A DNA stretch of 64,000 bases from Dugong dugon (Eukaryota > Chordata > Mammalia > Sirenia > Dugongidae), in NCBI GenBank assembly GCA_030035585.1, contig CM057461.1, forward strand, positions 3,663,501-3,727,500, read 5' to 3'. The translations under genes and the position numbers were made by a program. This document shows positions 31,566 to 43,107 of the stretch, piece by piece. Positions within the stretch are counted from its first letter, which is position 1. The number at the start of each line of letters is the position of its first letter. The notes beneath the pieces were generated by a model. The model had not been told where the DNA came from. It was given only the letters and a program-made list of their open reading frames with translations, and ran no database searches.

Positions 31566-31984
31566 GGTAACAAAATAACATAAAGTCGGCAGCATACATG
31601 GACAGAGATTCATTGTCTCAGAGTTGTGGAGGCTGCAAGTCCAAGATCAGGGTGTCGGGCGTGTTGATTCCTTCTGAGGCTCTGAGGGAGAGTCTGTTCT
31701 ATGCCTTTCTCCTAGCTTCTGGTAGCTCCAGGCATTTCTTGACTTGCAGTGGCAATGACACATGGCATTGTCCCTCTGTGCCTCTGTGTCTCTTCTCCCC
31801 TTTTATAAGGACAGCCCTCAGATAGGATTAGGACCCCCCAACACACACTCCAGTATGACCTCATGTTAACTGACAACAAACAACATCTTCAAAGACCCTA
31901 TTTCCAAATAAGTTCATGTTCACAGGTATTGGGGTTAGGACTTCAACATCTCAACATATCGATTCAACAATTCAATCCATAACA
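31566..31984 (-). mobile_element. MLT1-type MaLR solo LTR
   Basis: TTGTGGAGGCTGCAAGTCCA, CCTAGCTTCTGGTAGCTCC, ACTCCAGTATGACCTCATG, CCTATTTCCAAATAAGTTC and GGGGTTAGGACTTCAACATC in reverse MLT1 order. Confidence 0.82.
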
Positions 31985-32254
31985 TCTTGCCTTTTTTTAA
32001 ATAACATTAATTTTAAATACAAGAAGATATATAGACTAATATTACAAATATCCAAGCAGTGATGACAATTGTCAAATGTTTACAGTTTGTCATTTTGGCT
32101 TTTTAACCCCATTCCCTTCTCCTGACCCCAGAGCAACAACTCATGAAATGGTCTGTATCCGCGCACGTTGCAGGGTAAGAACCACTTGCTTAGAATGATG
32201 TCCTCTCACTTCTGCCACCAGTATATCCCAGGTTGTTCTTCATACAACCTCTGT

Positions 32255-32395
32255 CCGTGTTTTACTGAAATGCAGGTTCACAATACAGATTCCTGGCCCC
32301 ACTCCAGCCCTCTGGGAGGAGACGACAGGGCACTGGATTTTTAATAAACTCACCAGGCAATTCCCAAGTCCACTAAAAACTGAGACCTACTGCTC
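32255..32395. repeat. MER5-type fragment
   Basis: ATACAGATTCCTGGCCCCAC and CACCAGGCAATTCCCAAGTC suggest a hAT-Charlie MER5/MER20 element. Confidence 0.5.
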
Positions 32396-33015
32396 TAGAA
32401 TACACTCAACCATAGGCTGACATAAATCAGAATTTTGGGCGTAACCTGGCCATACACAGGCAGTAAACAGTCAGCAATTACCAGTTCCTGCCCCATCCAC
32501 CAGTTATTGCCCATCATCGATCTTGGGTCTGTGTTTAGAAAGCTAAATAAGCATACACACATGTGTTCAAATAGAAGGTGATTTCCTATTTTCCCAATAA
32601 GACATTCTCCCAAAACGTACTTTGATCCACCTGAATGTGAAAAAATTCCCGGGATAAGATGAAAAAGTCAAATGCCTGTTAAGAATATTTGATTCATTAA
32701 TTTGGACACATACACATATTTGAATCAAATGTTGTAGAGAATATTTATTTGGAAGCATAACCTCTGCATCCCATGTTTGAGGAGATAGTTTCATCCAGAC
32801 TCTTCAGGGGCATCTGTGTCATACTTGTCACTGGGGTCGCCTTTGGAATCACCAACACCGTTTTCTGGAGCACATCATTTCGACTTTCATCTGATGTGTT
32901 TAAAATTGAGCACTTTTTGACCCCATGTAGGAATGTGTCCCTGGAAATTGTTTCCCAAATCCAAATACTCATTTATATAACCTGAGGACAGTTTGTTTCT
33001 CTTCTTGATTCTTCA
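32396..33015. other. No gene recognised
   Basis: A 70-residue forward and a 75-residue reverse open frame overlap at 32745-32985. Neither has a domain I recognise; both may be chance. No repeat hallmark. Confidence 0.35.
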
Positions 33016-33660
33016 TTGTTGTTGTTGAAAGTATGCATATAAAAACATACACCAATTCTACAATGTCTACATGTGCAATTCAGCACATTGATTACATTAT
33101 TCAAGTTGTGCAACCATTCTCTTCCTCTTTTTACAAATTTTTCTTCTCATACTAACATGAACTCACTGCCCCCTAAGCTTCCTATCTGACCTTTGGAGTT
33201 TCTGTTGTCAATTTGATTTCATATAGATAGTTCTTCAAAATAACACTGTGTTCAAGGCAAACGTTCTTTACTAAATAAGCTAACTTATTGTTTAATTTAA
33301 AGAAGACTTCAGGGGATATTTTTGGTTTAAGGTTTAAAGGTTATCAGGGGTTCAATCAGCCTCAATGGCTCCATAAAGTCTGGATTCCATGAAAATATTG
33401 AATTCTGTTCTACAATTTTTCCCCTTTTGATTATGTTTCTGCTATAGAATCTTTGATCAAAATGTTTAGTAATGGTAGCCAGATACCATTCAGTTCTTCT
33501 GGTCTCATGGCAAAGGAAGAAGTTGTTCATGGAGGCAATTAGCCATGCATTCCATTTCCTCCTCCTTTTCTTGATTTTCATTGTAGGTATCCATCAGTTA
33601 TATCCAGAGTAACTCTGCTGTCTTGAGTTTTAATGTGGTTCTTAAAAGGCCTGTGTACAA
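33016..33660 (-). mobile_element. L1 3' end (reverse)
   Basis: Collinear with 21978-22660: GTTGTTGTTGAAAGTATGCA, CTACATGTGCAATTCAGCAC, TTTAAAGAAGACTTCAGGGG, TAGAATCTTTGATCAAAATG and GGTTCTTAAAAGGCCTGTG. Confidence 0.75.
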
Positions 33661-34816
33661 TAACATGTAACGCTTGGAAACAAGAAGTCACACCCCATGA
33701 AATAATTGCTAAGTCTGTGCTAAATTTTCCTCACTGCTTTAAAAATAATTAATATTAATTTTAGGGTGCACCCTCTAAAAGCATCCCAAGCTGGAATTGA
33801 ATGAAGCTGTTTCAGGCTAATATGTTTCCCGCAGTCAAAAGTTTGTCATTCAAAATAAAGTGAGAGCTACATAAAATTAGAAATGTTTTAAAAATTAAGT
33901 ATAAAGTGACTGTTGCTTTCTGAGGGGTAATCTGAAGGAAAAGCTTTCTTAAATTCTCCCATATACCTATGTGAATATAATCTCATCATTGGAATTTGGT
34001 CATCAGGATACACAGCAGTGAAATGCCACAAAATTTTTAATTTGAATTTTTTACTCTACTCTCAATGACAGACACAAGAAGGAGGCAACTCCACTCAACT
34101 TGGATTAGGTCCCACAAAACCTGGAAAATCAGTAGACTTTTTCTGTAATTACCAAATACCGTGTAGACATTGCAAGGGAAATATTTTACTTTTCGTCTAT
34201 TGGAATCCCTTCCAAAGAGATTTGTCTACTCAATGGTCACTGGAAGGGGCAAGAAAACAATGGAGAAGGAAACTTGCCTTTCTCTTCAGGGAACTCGGAA
34301 GTCAATACAGTATGGATGGTGGGGAACCACAGTAAGCACAAACGCCCCATTTCACGTGTGTCCACAGCGGCCCACGTCAACCACCAGGGTCAACACTAGA
34401 GCCACACGTCATTCCTTACAGACCCCCGGCATATCTCTTGTTGAGAATTGTGTTTACAACTTACAAAAATAAAAGAAGAATAATGGAGGAAGAGTTGGAC
34501 CCTTCCATTTATACAAAGTCAGCCTAAGGATTAGATTTAAAAACTGAGCTATGGTAGCACACTCATATCTGTATTTGACTGACGAAACTTGCTTAACGGA
34601 CTGCAGTTCAGGGGGTATCCCTTGGAGAGACTGTCCTTGTACCTGAAGACACAGGTGTCACTGAGTCGTAAGCCCCATTATGCAAGAAGAAGGGCGCCAT
34701 CTTGAAAGGCTCCTCCACCAGCACCAGCAAGTCTGAGCCCTGTGCCTCATGGGTCAGAACATGTCTATCTCTGTTTTCTTTGATTGCTTTCAAATTGTTC
34801 TCGTCTAGATTTTACC
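33661..34816. other. No gene recognised; AT-rich block 33710-34070
   Basis: Contains AAATAATTAATATTAATTTT near 33745, a homeodomain-rich word. No repeat family identified. Open frames are short and lack domains. Confidence 0.35.
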
Positions 34817-34817
34817 A

Positions 34818-35270
34818 ACCACTGGGGTAGCATGGTGGTTAAGCCCTCAGCTCCTAATTGAAAGGTTCGAACCCATCAACTGCTTCTCAGGAGAAATATG
34901 TGATAATTGGCTTCCGTAAAGATTACAGCCTTGGAAATCATATGGAGCAGTTCTCAGACGCATGGGGGAGGGGCAATGGGGAGTTCTTGCCCCTGGGCGC
35001 AAGGCCAAGGGGGCACAAGACAAGGTGCGGAATGACATTCTGAGGTGCCACAAATATGAAAGGTGCCTGACTGAGCAGCCTGACAAGAGGGAGGAAGGTG
35101 TTTCTGCTGACCTGTTGCAGCTATCAATGTCTATCATCTTGAAATTGGAAAGGGGCAACTTAGCGATTGCCCCTGGGTGCTCTCCTGCCCCGGCAGTTCT
35201 ACTCTGTCACATGTGGTCACTATCAGTTGGAATCAACTCGACAGCAACGAGTCTGGTTTCCGTGGTTTTG
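34818..35270 (+). mobile_element. AfroSINE carrying a hAT-like insert
   Basis: Head GGGGTAGCATGGTGGTTAAG and body CTTCCGTAAAGATTACAGCC stop at GAGCAGTTCT. After 238 foreign bases the SINE resumes with GCAGTTCTACTCTGTCACAT and ends GGAATCAACTCGACAGCAAC. Confidence 0.88.
34955..35192. mobile_element. hAT-like non-autonomous DNA transposon in an AfroSINE
   Basis: A 238-base insert flanked by a perfect 8-bp duplication GCAGTTCT (34947-34954 and 35193-35200), the hAT length. It begins CAGACGCATGGGGGAGGGGC. The reverse complement of its end reads CGGGGCAGGAGAGCACCCAG. Both ends carry AGGGGCAAT...GTT(CT)TGCCCC, so they are imperfect inverted repeats of about 45 bases. It has no transposase frame and must have moved in trans. 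It reminds me of the OC1/Charlie-like 'CAG-G-GC' families; exact family not proven. Confidence 0.7.
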
Positions 35271-35274
35271 GGGA

Positions 35275-35650
35275 GTCCAACTGCTACCAACGTAACTAGC
35301 TTCAATACCTGTTCTAAGTAGATGGGAAAACCTCAGTAACCTCTCGCATGCTCCATCACATGGAATTTGGAGAAGGCAGTTGGCAGCAGGACCAGATCTT
35401 GACATTCTTCCCTGTGTCCTTGAGAAGCACTGTCTAGAATTGTTTCATAGAATGTTTTCAGATATAACACAGTGCCATGCATTCAACCAAAGCTATGGCG
35501 TAGGTGGTATTTGCTATCCCAGGCAAACTGAAGCTGCTTCCCAGAGAGCTTGGGGGAATGGGTGCAGCCACCAAGGCCAAGAGTTGCTTCCGTAGTCCAG
35601 ATCCTCGCCTACATGTGCACTGAAGGCAGGCATCCCAGGAATAGTGTGAT
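35275..35650. other. No gene recognised
   Basis: About 375 bases. Short open frames only. Confidence 0.35.
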
Positions 35651-35654
35651 CGTT

Positions 35655-35755
35655 CGTCACTGGAGTGTGCCTGCACATAGAAGTTGTTGAATTGGAGAGT
35701 GTTTTGTTGGGTATATTTGCACCACAGTTTGGAAAATAAAAATGCGCATGAAATG
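35655..35755 (+). mobile_element. L1 3' end remnant
   Basis: CACATAGAAGTTGTTGAATT, TTTTGTTGGGTATATTTGC and GGAAAATAAAAATG match the L1 tail module at 48340-48410. Confidence 0.55.
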
Positions 35756-35949
35756 ACTGCCCATTGAGGACATATTCACAGAAAACACAACTGAATATAG
35801 AACCTGTTCCCAAAGTGTCTAAACGTGCCATTTCTGAGCTGAGAAAATGACGAGTATTCTGAAAACATGCGTTTAAAGGACCAAAATCCACAGTAAACAT
35901 TTACTCCATTACTACCACTCATTAAGAAGTAATAAATGCTAAACTCCGT

Positions 35950-37130
35950 GCCAAGGCAATGTGCAACAATGTGACTTTTCCCCTGGTTGTTATGATTCTT
36001 TGTATCACTGCACCCTAGCGTCTTTTGGCGTTTCCCGTGGGAAAAACCCGACCACCTATAAGGAGTAAGGTAAGCCCCACAAAAGGCATTCCAGTTGAAC
36101 TCCCTGTAGCTGAAATTTTATTTTGAAGATTCCTGTCCCCCTTCCCCAATCAACCAACAGCAGTTGCCTTTATTTGCATTTTAATAGTTACCCTATTTCA
36201 AACTTAAAATTACAGACTTTTCCCAGCTGCTTTTTAAATGTTACATTATAATTTTGAGGAAGCATCATACGGAATTACATTTAATAGACACAGGATTGAT
36301 TGAAACACTTAGCTGGAACAAAAAGCCCAGACCTAACTTTGTAAACATGTTTTTGTACAGTAACCCCCAATGAGTTTGTTCTTAAATCTCCTGATTAATT
36401 TTTAATTAAAAAGCCCAAAGATGCTGTTAGACTTGTTGTTGTAAATGGCAGCCTTGCGCAATTGGAACGGCTGAGCAGAGCAGACAAATATTGCCGGTTC
36501 AAATCTGTGTGAATGCGAAGTGCTGCGTTCAGTATTTCTGAGATAGAAACAGGGGCAGAAACCACCATTTAAGGGAACCATCAGATGGAAGTGCTTTTTT
36601 TTTTAACTTGTAGAGATATGTGTACATGGAGTGTGATGAGTTTGTATACGACAAGCTGTCCAAACCTGTATTTAAACATATCCTTCTTCTACCTTTTCCA
36701 ACAGCCAGCTGAATACAGCTTGTGCATACAGTGGTAAATTATCTTTAATACTTCCACAAGCCAGAGAACGCTTTTGCTTCCTGCAGTGACGAATCTCTCG
36801 CTCCTATTCAAATGCCATCCTGGTGTTAAATTAAAGTCCCCCCTCCTCCCTGGCCCCTACCTAGGCAGCCACGTTCAACCTCTCCATTTTAATATCTCCA
36901 TCCACCCGCCCCATCCAGCAAGAGGCTTGTTGTAATCCAGTAATTGAAACTTTGTGTTTCTCTGGGGATGTAGATGATGTCACAAATGGAAATTATTAAT
37001 AGCACCAAAACCAGCAAATGTCTCTTTCCAATAGAATAGCTTAATAACCAGAGGGAAAATGCTTCAGAAAAGACCAGCTCGTTTTCCTTGCCTATAACTC
37101 AGCTGTTATCGGGACATTATCAAAGGGATG
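35950..37130. promoter_or_regulatory. Candidate conserved non-coding block
   Basis: About 1.2 kb without any recognised repeat, AT-rich, with clustered factor-like words. These are the octamer ATTTGCAT at 36172-36179, CTGATTAATTTTTAATTAAA near 36390, CCTTGCGCAATT (C/EBP-like) near 36452 and TTAATAG words. Open frames are absent. This looks like an enhancer of a developmental gene, but conservation was not tested. Confidence 0.4.
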
Positions 37131-37374
37131 GTGTTCACCTTCATGGCTGCTCAGGGATGAGCCAGGTGGATGATTATGGGAAGTTACTAGCTGTACTTCC
37201 TAATTAAAAGGAGAAATTTTCATTACCTTCACCGTCATTGTTGTTCTAAATAAGCCAAGACTTACATAATGCAGGCATATCAGTTTGGGAATGTGGGCAT
37301 GTTTTTCCAATACCATTCACAAATTCTGGGCCAGGGTCCCTCATAAGAAACAACTATTGGTCATTTCACCTTCA

Positions 37375-37605
37375 TGCCACTTCCCCTGATAGACCACGGT
37401 TTCTCAGCCTCTGCACTGTTGACATTGGGGGCCAGATCATTCTTTGTTGAAGAAGGGCTGGGGGCTGTCCTGTGCACTATAGGATGTTGAGCAGCTTCCC
37501 TGCAGACCCTCTCCCCAGTTATGACGGCCAAAAATGTCTCTAGAAATTGACAAAGGTGTCCTGGGAGGAGGACCAAATCATACCCAGCTGAGAGACTGGA
37601 CTATA
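37375..37605. repeat. Old MER-type non-autonomous DNA transposon
   Basis: CGGTTTCTCAGCCTCTGCAC, TGACATTGGGGGCCAGATCA, TGTCCTGTGCACTATAGGAT, AAAAATGTCTCTAGAAATTG and CATACCCAGCTGAGAGAC form a well-known mammalian MER pattern. Name uncertain. Confidence 0.65.
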
Positions 37606-37774
37606 TAGATTGAGTAAAGGCAGACCCCCGTTTAGGGGAACCATCCACAGAGAAGCAAGAGGGTGGCTACTGACGTAGTGTGGAGTATTACTGACAGAAG
37701 GAGTCACCAAAAGGATCTCAGATTTGCTCAGGCAGTTAGAAGGCTGGCCTTCTGTTGTTTGTTCACCTGAGAAG

Positions 37775-37776
<2 letters not shown>

Positions 37777-37816
<40 letters not shown>
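37777..37816. repeat. (TG)n microsatellite
   Basis: About 20 GT units. 37820-38465 beyond it shows no gene. Confidence 0.95.
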
Positions 37817-37818
<2 letters not shown>

Positions 37819-38469
37819 ATAGAATGCCTGTGTGTCTGTACAGAGGTTGGCAGGAAATACGGTGGGTGGCGGGCACAAGAAGAGAATCCTAAAGCTAATG
37901 AGGGGCTCTGGCTTATGCCCAGGCTTTCAGAAACGTCTGGTCTTTTCGAACAAAGCTGCTGAAGTCGGTAAGGGACATGTGATCACATTCAGGTTTGCCA
38001 ATAATGCGGTTTATTGACAAGCACTTGGTGGAGACTCCGCCAGCATGGGGCAAGGTTAGAATCCCAGACAGACCAAGAGGCAGATGTGGGACAGCATCTG
38101 CCCTGAGCTGCCCAAGTCCAGCGGGCCCAGGACAGACTAAGTAACTTCCCCTGACTAGTTTTCAGCTTTGTCTTCTTACTTGTGCCTGAGTCTACCAAAC
38201 GGGGATGCTCTGAAAAGAGATGTGGACTTTGTGTAAATCGAATATTGCAATATATTCTTTTGACTCAAAGGAGCTCAGTGGTGGATTCTTTAGAGAAGGG
38301 GAAAACCGTTGTGTTAAGTGAAACGTCTCTCCTAATCTCTGTTTTTTCTAAATTTGGATGCTGGGCATTTCTGCAGGGAGGTCTGTGTTGCACAGAATGG
38401 GGTGTTAGGTGACAAGTGGAAAATAGAAACCTATTACGCCATGATATAATTGGGTAAACACCAAATTGT

Positions 38470-38650
38470 TGTTTCTGTTGTTAGTTGTCCTCAAGGTTCC
38501 AACCCATGGCGACCCCATGTGCGCAGAGTAGAACTGCGTTCCACAGGATCTTCAATGCTCTGACCTTTGGGAAGCAGATCACCAGTCCTGACCTCCAAGT
38601 TCAAGCTGCCGATCTTTCAGCAAGTAGCGAAGCGCTTAACCATTCACCAC
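38470..38650 (-). mobile_element. AfroSINE
   Basis: Reverse copy with CATGGCGACCCCATGTGCGC and GAGTAGAACTGCGTTCCAC. Its head is degraded (CTTAACCATTCACCACC). Confidence 0.75.
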
Positions 38651-38654
38651 CTGA

Positions 38655-38725
38655 ATTAGAAGACCTGAATTTGAATCCTGCCTCAACAAGAAATTGTACA
38701 TTGCCACTGCAAATGTAGGCTATTT
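38655..38725 (+). repeat. MIR fragment
   Basis: GAAGACCTGAATTTGAATCC followed by TGCCTC is MIR-like. Confidence 0.4.
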
Positions 38726-38745
38726 TTTAACCAGTAACCAGTTGC

Positions 38746-38937
38746 TGTACAGAACTCGGTTGCTAACCAAAGAGTTAGTGATTCGACCCCACCAGCCACT
38801 TAGCGGAATGAAGATGTGGTAGTCTGCTTCTGTAACAATTTACAGCCTTGGAAACCCTATGGGGCAGTTCTTCTCTGTCCTACAGGGTCGCCTTGAGTTG
38901 GAGTTGACTCCACGGCAGTGGGTTTGGTTTTGGTTTT
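38746..38937 (+). mobile_element. AfroSINE inserted in another SINE's tail
   Basis: Body GATGTGGTAGTCTGCTTCTG and CCTATGGGGCAGTTCTTCTC, T-rich 3' end. A perfect 11-bp duplication TAACCAGTTGC at 38735-38745 and 38938-38948 bounds it. Confidence 0.88.
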
Positions 38938-39136
38938 TAACCAGTTGCCATGGAGTTGCTCCAACTCATGGCAACCCCATGTGCATCAGAGCAGAACTGT
39001 GCTCCATAGAGGTTTCCATGGATGATTTTTCAGAAGTAGATCTCTAAGCCTTTCTTCTGAGGCACCTCTGGATGGACTGGAACTGCCAACCTTCTGGTTA
39101 GCAGCCAAGCAGGTTAACCTTTTGTAGCACCGAGGG
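38938..39136 (-). mobile_element. AfroSINE, 'GTGTCAGAG' subfamily
   Basis: Reverse copy with CCCATGTGCATCAGAGCAGA, GAGGCACCTCTGGATGGAC and TAGCACCGAGGGAC. Confidence 0.8.
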
Positions 39137-39765
39137 ACATTGGTTATTTTTTAGTAAGAAAAAAAGTTTGTATTGCCCAACAGTGATTAAATACTGGTAT
39201 AGGTCATTTAAGGCACCTGTAGAATTAACGCCTTTGGAAAGTACTAACAGCCTCTCAGCTGCCTGGACCCCACAGGGAAATGAGGTCTTAGCTTAATGTG
39301 CTTCAGGGTTACGCCGTCTCCTTACCTTCCCTGGTGATGATTTCTTCTATTTCTCTCTCCAAAAGTCTCTATTTTTAGCTGTTTTCACAGGGGCAGCCAG
39401 CGGTAAATATACAGCCAACTCCACGCTCCCACTGTGATAGCCCATGCCTGCACAAGGGGAAGTGAACCTTCGAATAAAGAGAGGGTTTGGCCATGTAAAT
39501 TTATGGCATGCGCAATTTAGGGAAGGCAATGCTGAGACTACTTAAGCCATTTTTCCAGCATCCTCAAGCATTTCAGAAGCACCTGACAATTAATATGCTA
39601 ATGACAAACCATTCTTATCTATTCAGGGAAAGGTCCCTGAGGTTTTCTTCCAGGGAGGATCTTGGTTGGCTTGATGAAAACCACCATATGGGAAAAAATA
39701 AAACTGTTGTTTTTCCCAGCATGCTGTCCTTCTAACAAGTCTAATGCCTACACAGACTTGTCCAA
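39137..39765. other. No gene; possible regulatory words
   Basis: Repeat-free, about 630 bases. CTGACAATTAATATGCTAAT at 39583-39602 joins a homeodomain word and an octamer. No exon. Confidence 0.35.
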
Positions 39766-39924
39766 ACAAACAAACTCATTGCTGTTGAGTTGATTCCAAC
39801 TCACAGTGACCCTATAGGACAGAGTAGAACTGCCCCATATGGTTTCCAAGGAGTGGCTGGTGGATTTGAACTGCCAACCTTTTGGTTAGCAGCCAAGCTC
39901 TTAACCACTGTGCCACCAGGGCTC
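39766..39924 (-). mobile_element. AfroSINE
   Basis: Reverse copy with a perfect 13-bp duplication CAGACTTGTCCAA at 39753-39765 and 39925-39937. It is one of the cleaner copies. Confidence 0.93.
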
Positions 39925-39937
39925 CAGACTTGTCCAA

Positions 39938-41004
39938 CAGCAGTCAAAATTTCCAAGTCAGTATTGCATTTCATTTCTTCTCGGGGACGGGGTGGGGAGT
40001 CACCTGGGAATACGGAAACCATAATCTTCATTCCTCCCTCCTTCCAAAACTAAATCTCATTTGTCTGGGTCTCTCTTTCACGGATGATTCATTCTCCTAA
40101 ATCATTCACATTTTGTCTAATTCCTCAGTCGAAGTAGTTGTTCACATCTGCATGTAGGCATCCACCTCCATGCCCAATCCCCCTCCTTCCGACATCCCCC
40201 GTCTCTAAGGAATGCCTAGCAGGTATTTGAGCCCAGATTGTCTAGGTCACTGCAGTGCTGAGTTCCTGGGATTTCAGGTGTCGCTTTGAAATTGGAATAA
40301 GTGTGTCAGAAATTCTTAAGGTGATAACCTTCTGGAGGCTCCCACAGATCAGGACCGAGAGCCAGGTGAGTTTTTACTAAGACCAGCCTAAATCTCAGAT
40401 GGCTCAACTCTGAGCTGCCTTACATGCTCCACTGTGCCCAGGCTGGCATCTCACTTCCTGCTGAAGGAGGGTTTCCTTCTCTCTCTCTCTTTTTTTTTTT
40501 TTTTTCTCTTAAGTTAATGCTGTTCCAACCTCTCTCTTCCTTCTGGGAAAGGAGACTAATGGATCCTGCATGTCATTAGCAGTCGGCCCTCAAGGGGCAT
40601 TCTGAACCTGCTGCTAAAGAAATCATTGCTTCTCTCCTACTGGGGCTGTCATTAAACCTAGTGTCCTAGACTCTGGTGCATAAATGAGTTTAATAAACCA
40701 CTGAGTTTAATCAATCACATTCAGATCACAAAGATGTGCGATCACAAAATGTCTGCAAGATTTGTTTCGTCTTCACCCTCTGGACCTGTCACGAGAGGCA
40801 AGTTGGAAAAGTTGGATGAAGAACTGCTAAGCAGTAGCTCTCTCTCTTTAGGGTAAGGGGCCACTCATGAAAGAGATCTCACTTTATGCAAATGGTTATT
40901 CCTGAAGACATACAAGGGTAGATCAAAAATTGGGTGCCTCAGATAGTAATTTTCCATGAATTTCATTGGAGGTATAATGTATATTCATTTTTAGGGCCTA
41001 TCCA
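39938..41004. other. No gene recognised; octamer at 40886
   Basis: About 1.07 kb without a recognised repeat apart from a (CT)n/T-run at 40480-40507. ATGCAAAT octamer at 40886-40893. No exon-like structure. Confidence 0.35.
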
Positions 41005-41202
41005 CCGTGGTGGCACGGTGGTTAAGACCTCCGCTACTAACCACAGGTCAAAGATTCTAACTCTCCCAGTGGCTCTGTGGGAGAAAGACTTGGCAATCTC
41101 TTCTGTAAAGGTTACAGCCAAGAAAGCCCTCTGGGACAGTTGTACTGTCACATGGGGTTGCTATGAGTTGGAATCAACTCAAGCCAACAGCAGCAGCAGC
41201 AG
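41005..41202 (+). mobile_element. AfroSINE
   Basis: Head GTGGTGGCACGGTGGTTAAG, body GGGACAGTTGTACTGTCAC, tail (CAG)n. Confidence 0.85.
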
Positions 41203-41264
41203 AAATCAACGACCTTGTGGTTCCTAACATTCTAGTGCCTTTGTCCTCCTCTGTCAAGACTTCA

Positions 41265-41485
41265 ATTCAGTATTTCAGTTCAGTGACCTATACACAATAA
41301 AGGCTGACATTTCTGACTGTGTGCTAGGCATTGGGATTGACATGGGTTAAATAATTCGATCCTCATACCAACCCTGTGAGGTAGACAGTATCATTACCCC
41401 ATTTACAGATGACTAAACAGAGCCATAGAGAGGGTTAATGAGTTCCCCAAGCCACCTAGCTAATGAAATGCAGAGCAGGGCGGGA
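41265..41485 (-). repeat. MIR
   Basis: CCAACCCTGTGAGGTAGACA, TTACCCCATTTACAGATGAC, GAGAGGGTTAATGAGTTCC and CCACCTAGCTAATGAAATGC in reverse MIR order. Confidence 0.8.
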
Positions 41486-43107
41486 CAGGAACCCAGACGG
41501 CTGGGCTACAGCCCTGTGATCCTGGGCCCTTCACAGGACTTACAGGAAACTCAGGAGCCCACCACAGCTCTTTCTAAAACACTCCCATAGAGGTGCTTAA
41601 TTTGCTTTACTGACAAAATGCACAGCCTGGGCATATGCCTTGGACTTCCCTTCACACACTGAGACCATCAGAGTAACAAGGAGCCCAGCGTCACATCCAG
41701 AGCTGAGGGGCCACAGAGAGAGGGGCATGAAGATGAGACTGGTAGGCCCAGCCAGCCCTGTCATGGCCAGGTCCCCGCTGTAACCTGAATCAGAAGGTGA
41801 ATCTCCAAAGGTGCCCCCACTGCCACATCTCCTTCTTGCACGTCCCCAGAATGGCCCAAAGGAGGTGCCCTCGGCCAGCTCCTTTTCTCCTCAGAGGGAT
41901 CGGAAGTAGTTACCTCCTGGAAAAGGTTGAAGATCCTCCAGCAAGGACTCTGTGAAGGTGGAAACACGGAGTTAAGAAGCCGAAAAGAGACAAAGGAGAG
42001 TCCCTTCCTTCAGCTGGTTTGCAGTGACCTCCAGACACTTTCATCACCTTGCATAATTGATCTGCGAGCTCTTTGATTGGAAGCTGGCCGTTTCTGCCTA
42101 GTGGAGGCAGACCTCCATGGAGGAAGAGGAAAATGTTTTCTCATGTTTCCAGAGCACAGTCCCAGCATAAATAAGACATAGCCAAGTAATGGAATAATGA
42201 CAGCTTTGGTCTTCGTCTGGAAAGGCGTGATTATGCAAGAATAATTTATGGCTGGGTACTGTCAGTCCTATTTATATGATGCTCAACTGTCAAGCTCTAT
42301 GAAACCAGACCCAGTGTGGGCCCAATGCCGCACTCCATTTCCCTCTGTTCCTGAGATTCAGAGGGATTACCAATTGTCACTTACTCAATGAGGGCCTTAA
42401 CAAGTTTAACTTTGTTTAGCTCATCAGAAAGGCCGCTCCTGCCTCCAAGACCCTCATCAGGGATTCCGTACACTCTGACCCTGGAACACTGACTCATTCA
42501 CATCAAAGTTTAATCACACGCATCTGAGGAGCGGAGCCTCTTTTCTGGAGAGGCAACAAGCTTTCCGCTGCCTGCAGTCCGTGGTCGTAACACTGTGCTT
42601 CACATTGCTGAGGTGCAAAGCACATACAGAACAGGGAATGGAAAGGCGTTTCCGTCAGCCTCCATCAGGTGCCGAGGGATTACCGGGTGAGAAGGAGATA
42701 TCTCTCAGAGCTACACTGAGGAAATGTATTGTCGTTGGGTGCCCTTTCTGGGGATGGGCGCTTTCAATCTGACTAGCAGGCTGAGAGCAGAGGGCTGGGG
42801 AGAGCAGCCTTCTGCTTGCCTCAGATGTTCTGGAAGTTGGTGGCCTTGAAGAATGATTGTGAAGGTCCATTCAACCCATCTACAGCCAGCTGCCACCAAT
42901 CCCTGTACTGTGAATACAAAACAACATGTTTTCACTCCCAGAGCTGTGGGGTCCAAGCTCCGTCCTTCTACATCCCTGGCATCTGGTCTGCACCAGGCAC
43001 TGGCAAAGCAAAAGAGCAAACCTAGCTGCAGGTTACGGAAACTCTTGATTCAAACGAGCATGGAGCAGGACAGGGAGGAGTCAAGAAATTTGCTTATATA
43101 TCTAGAA
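41486..43107. promoter_or_regulatory. No gene; candidate conserved block 42000-42560
   Basis: 1.6 kb nearly free of repeats. 42000-42560 contains CTTGCATAATTGATCTGCG and GATTATGCAAGAATAATTTATG among other homeodomain- and octamer-like words. Open frames here lack domains. Confidence 0.35.

Noticed and set aside
32745-32985. Overlapping 70- to 75-residue frames on both strands
   Set aside because: Neither resembles a family I know. Short and likely chance.
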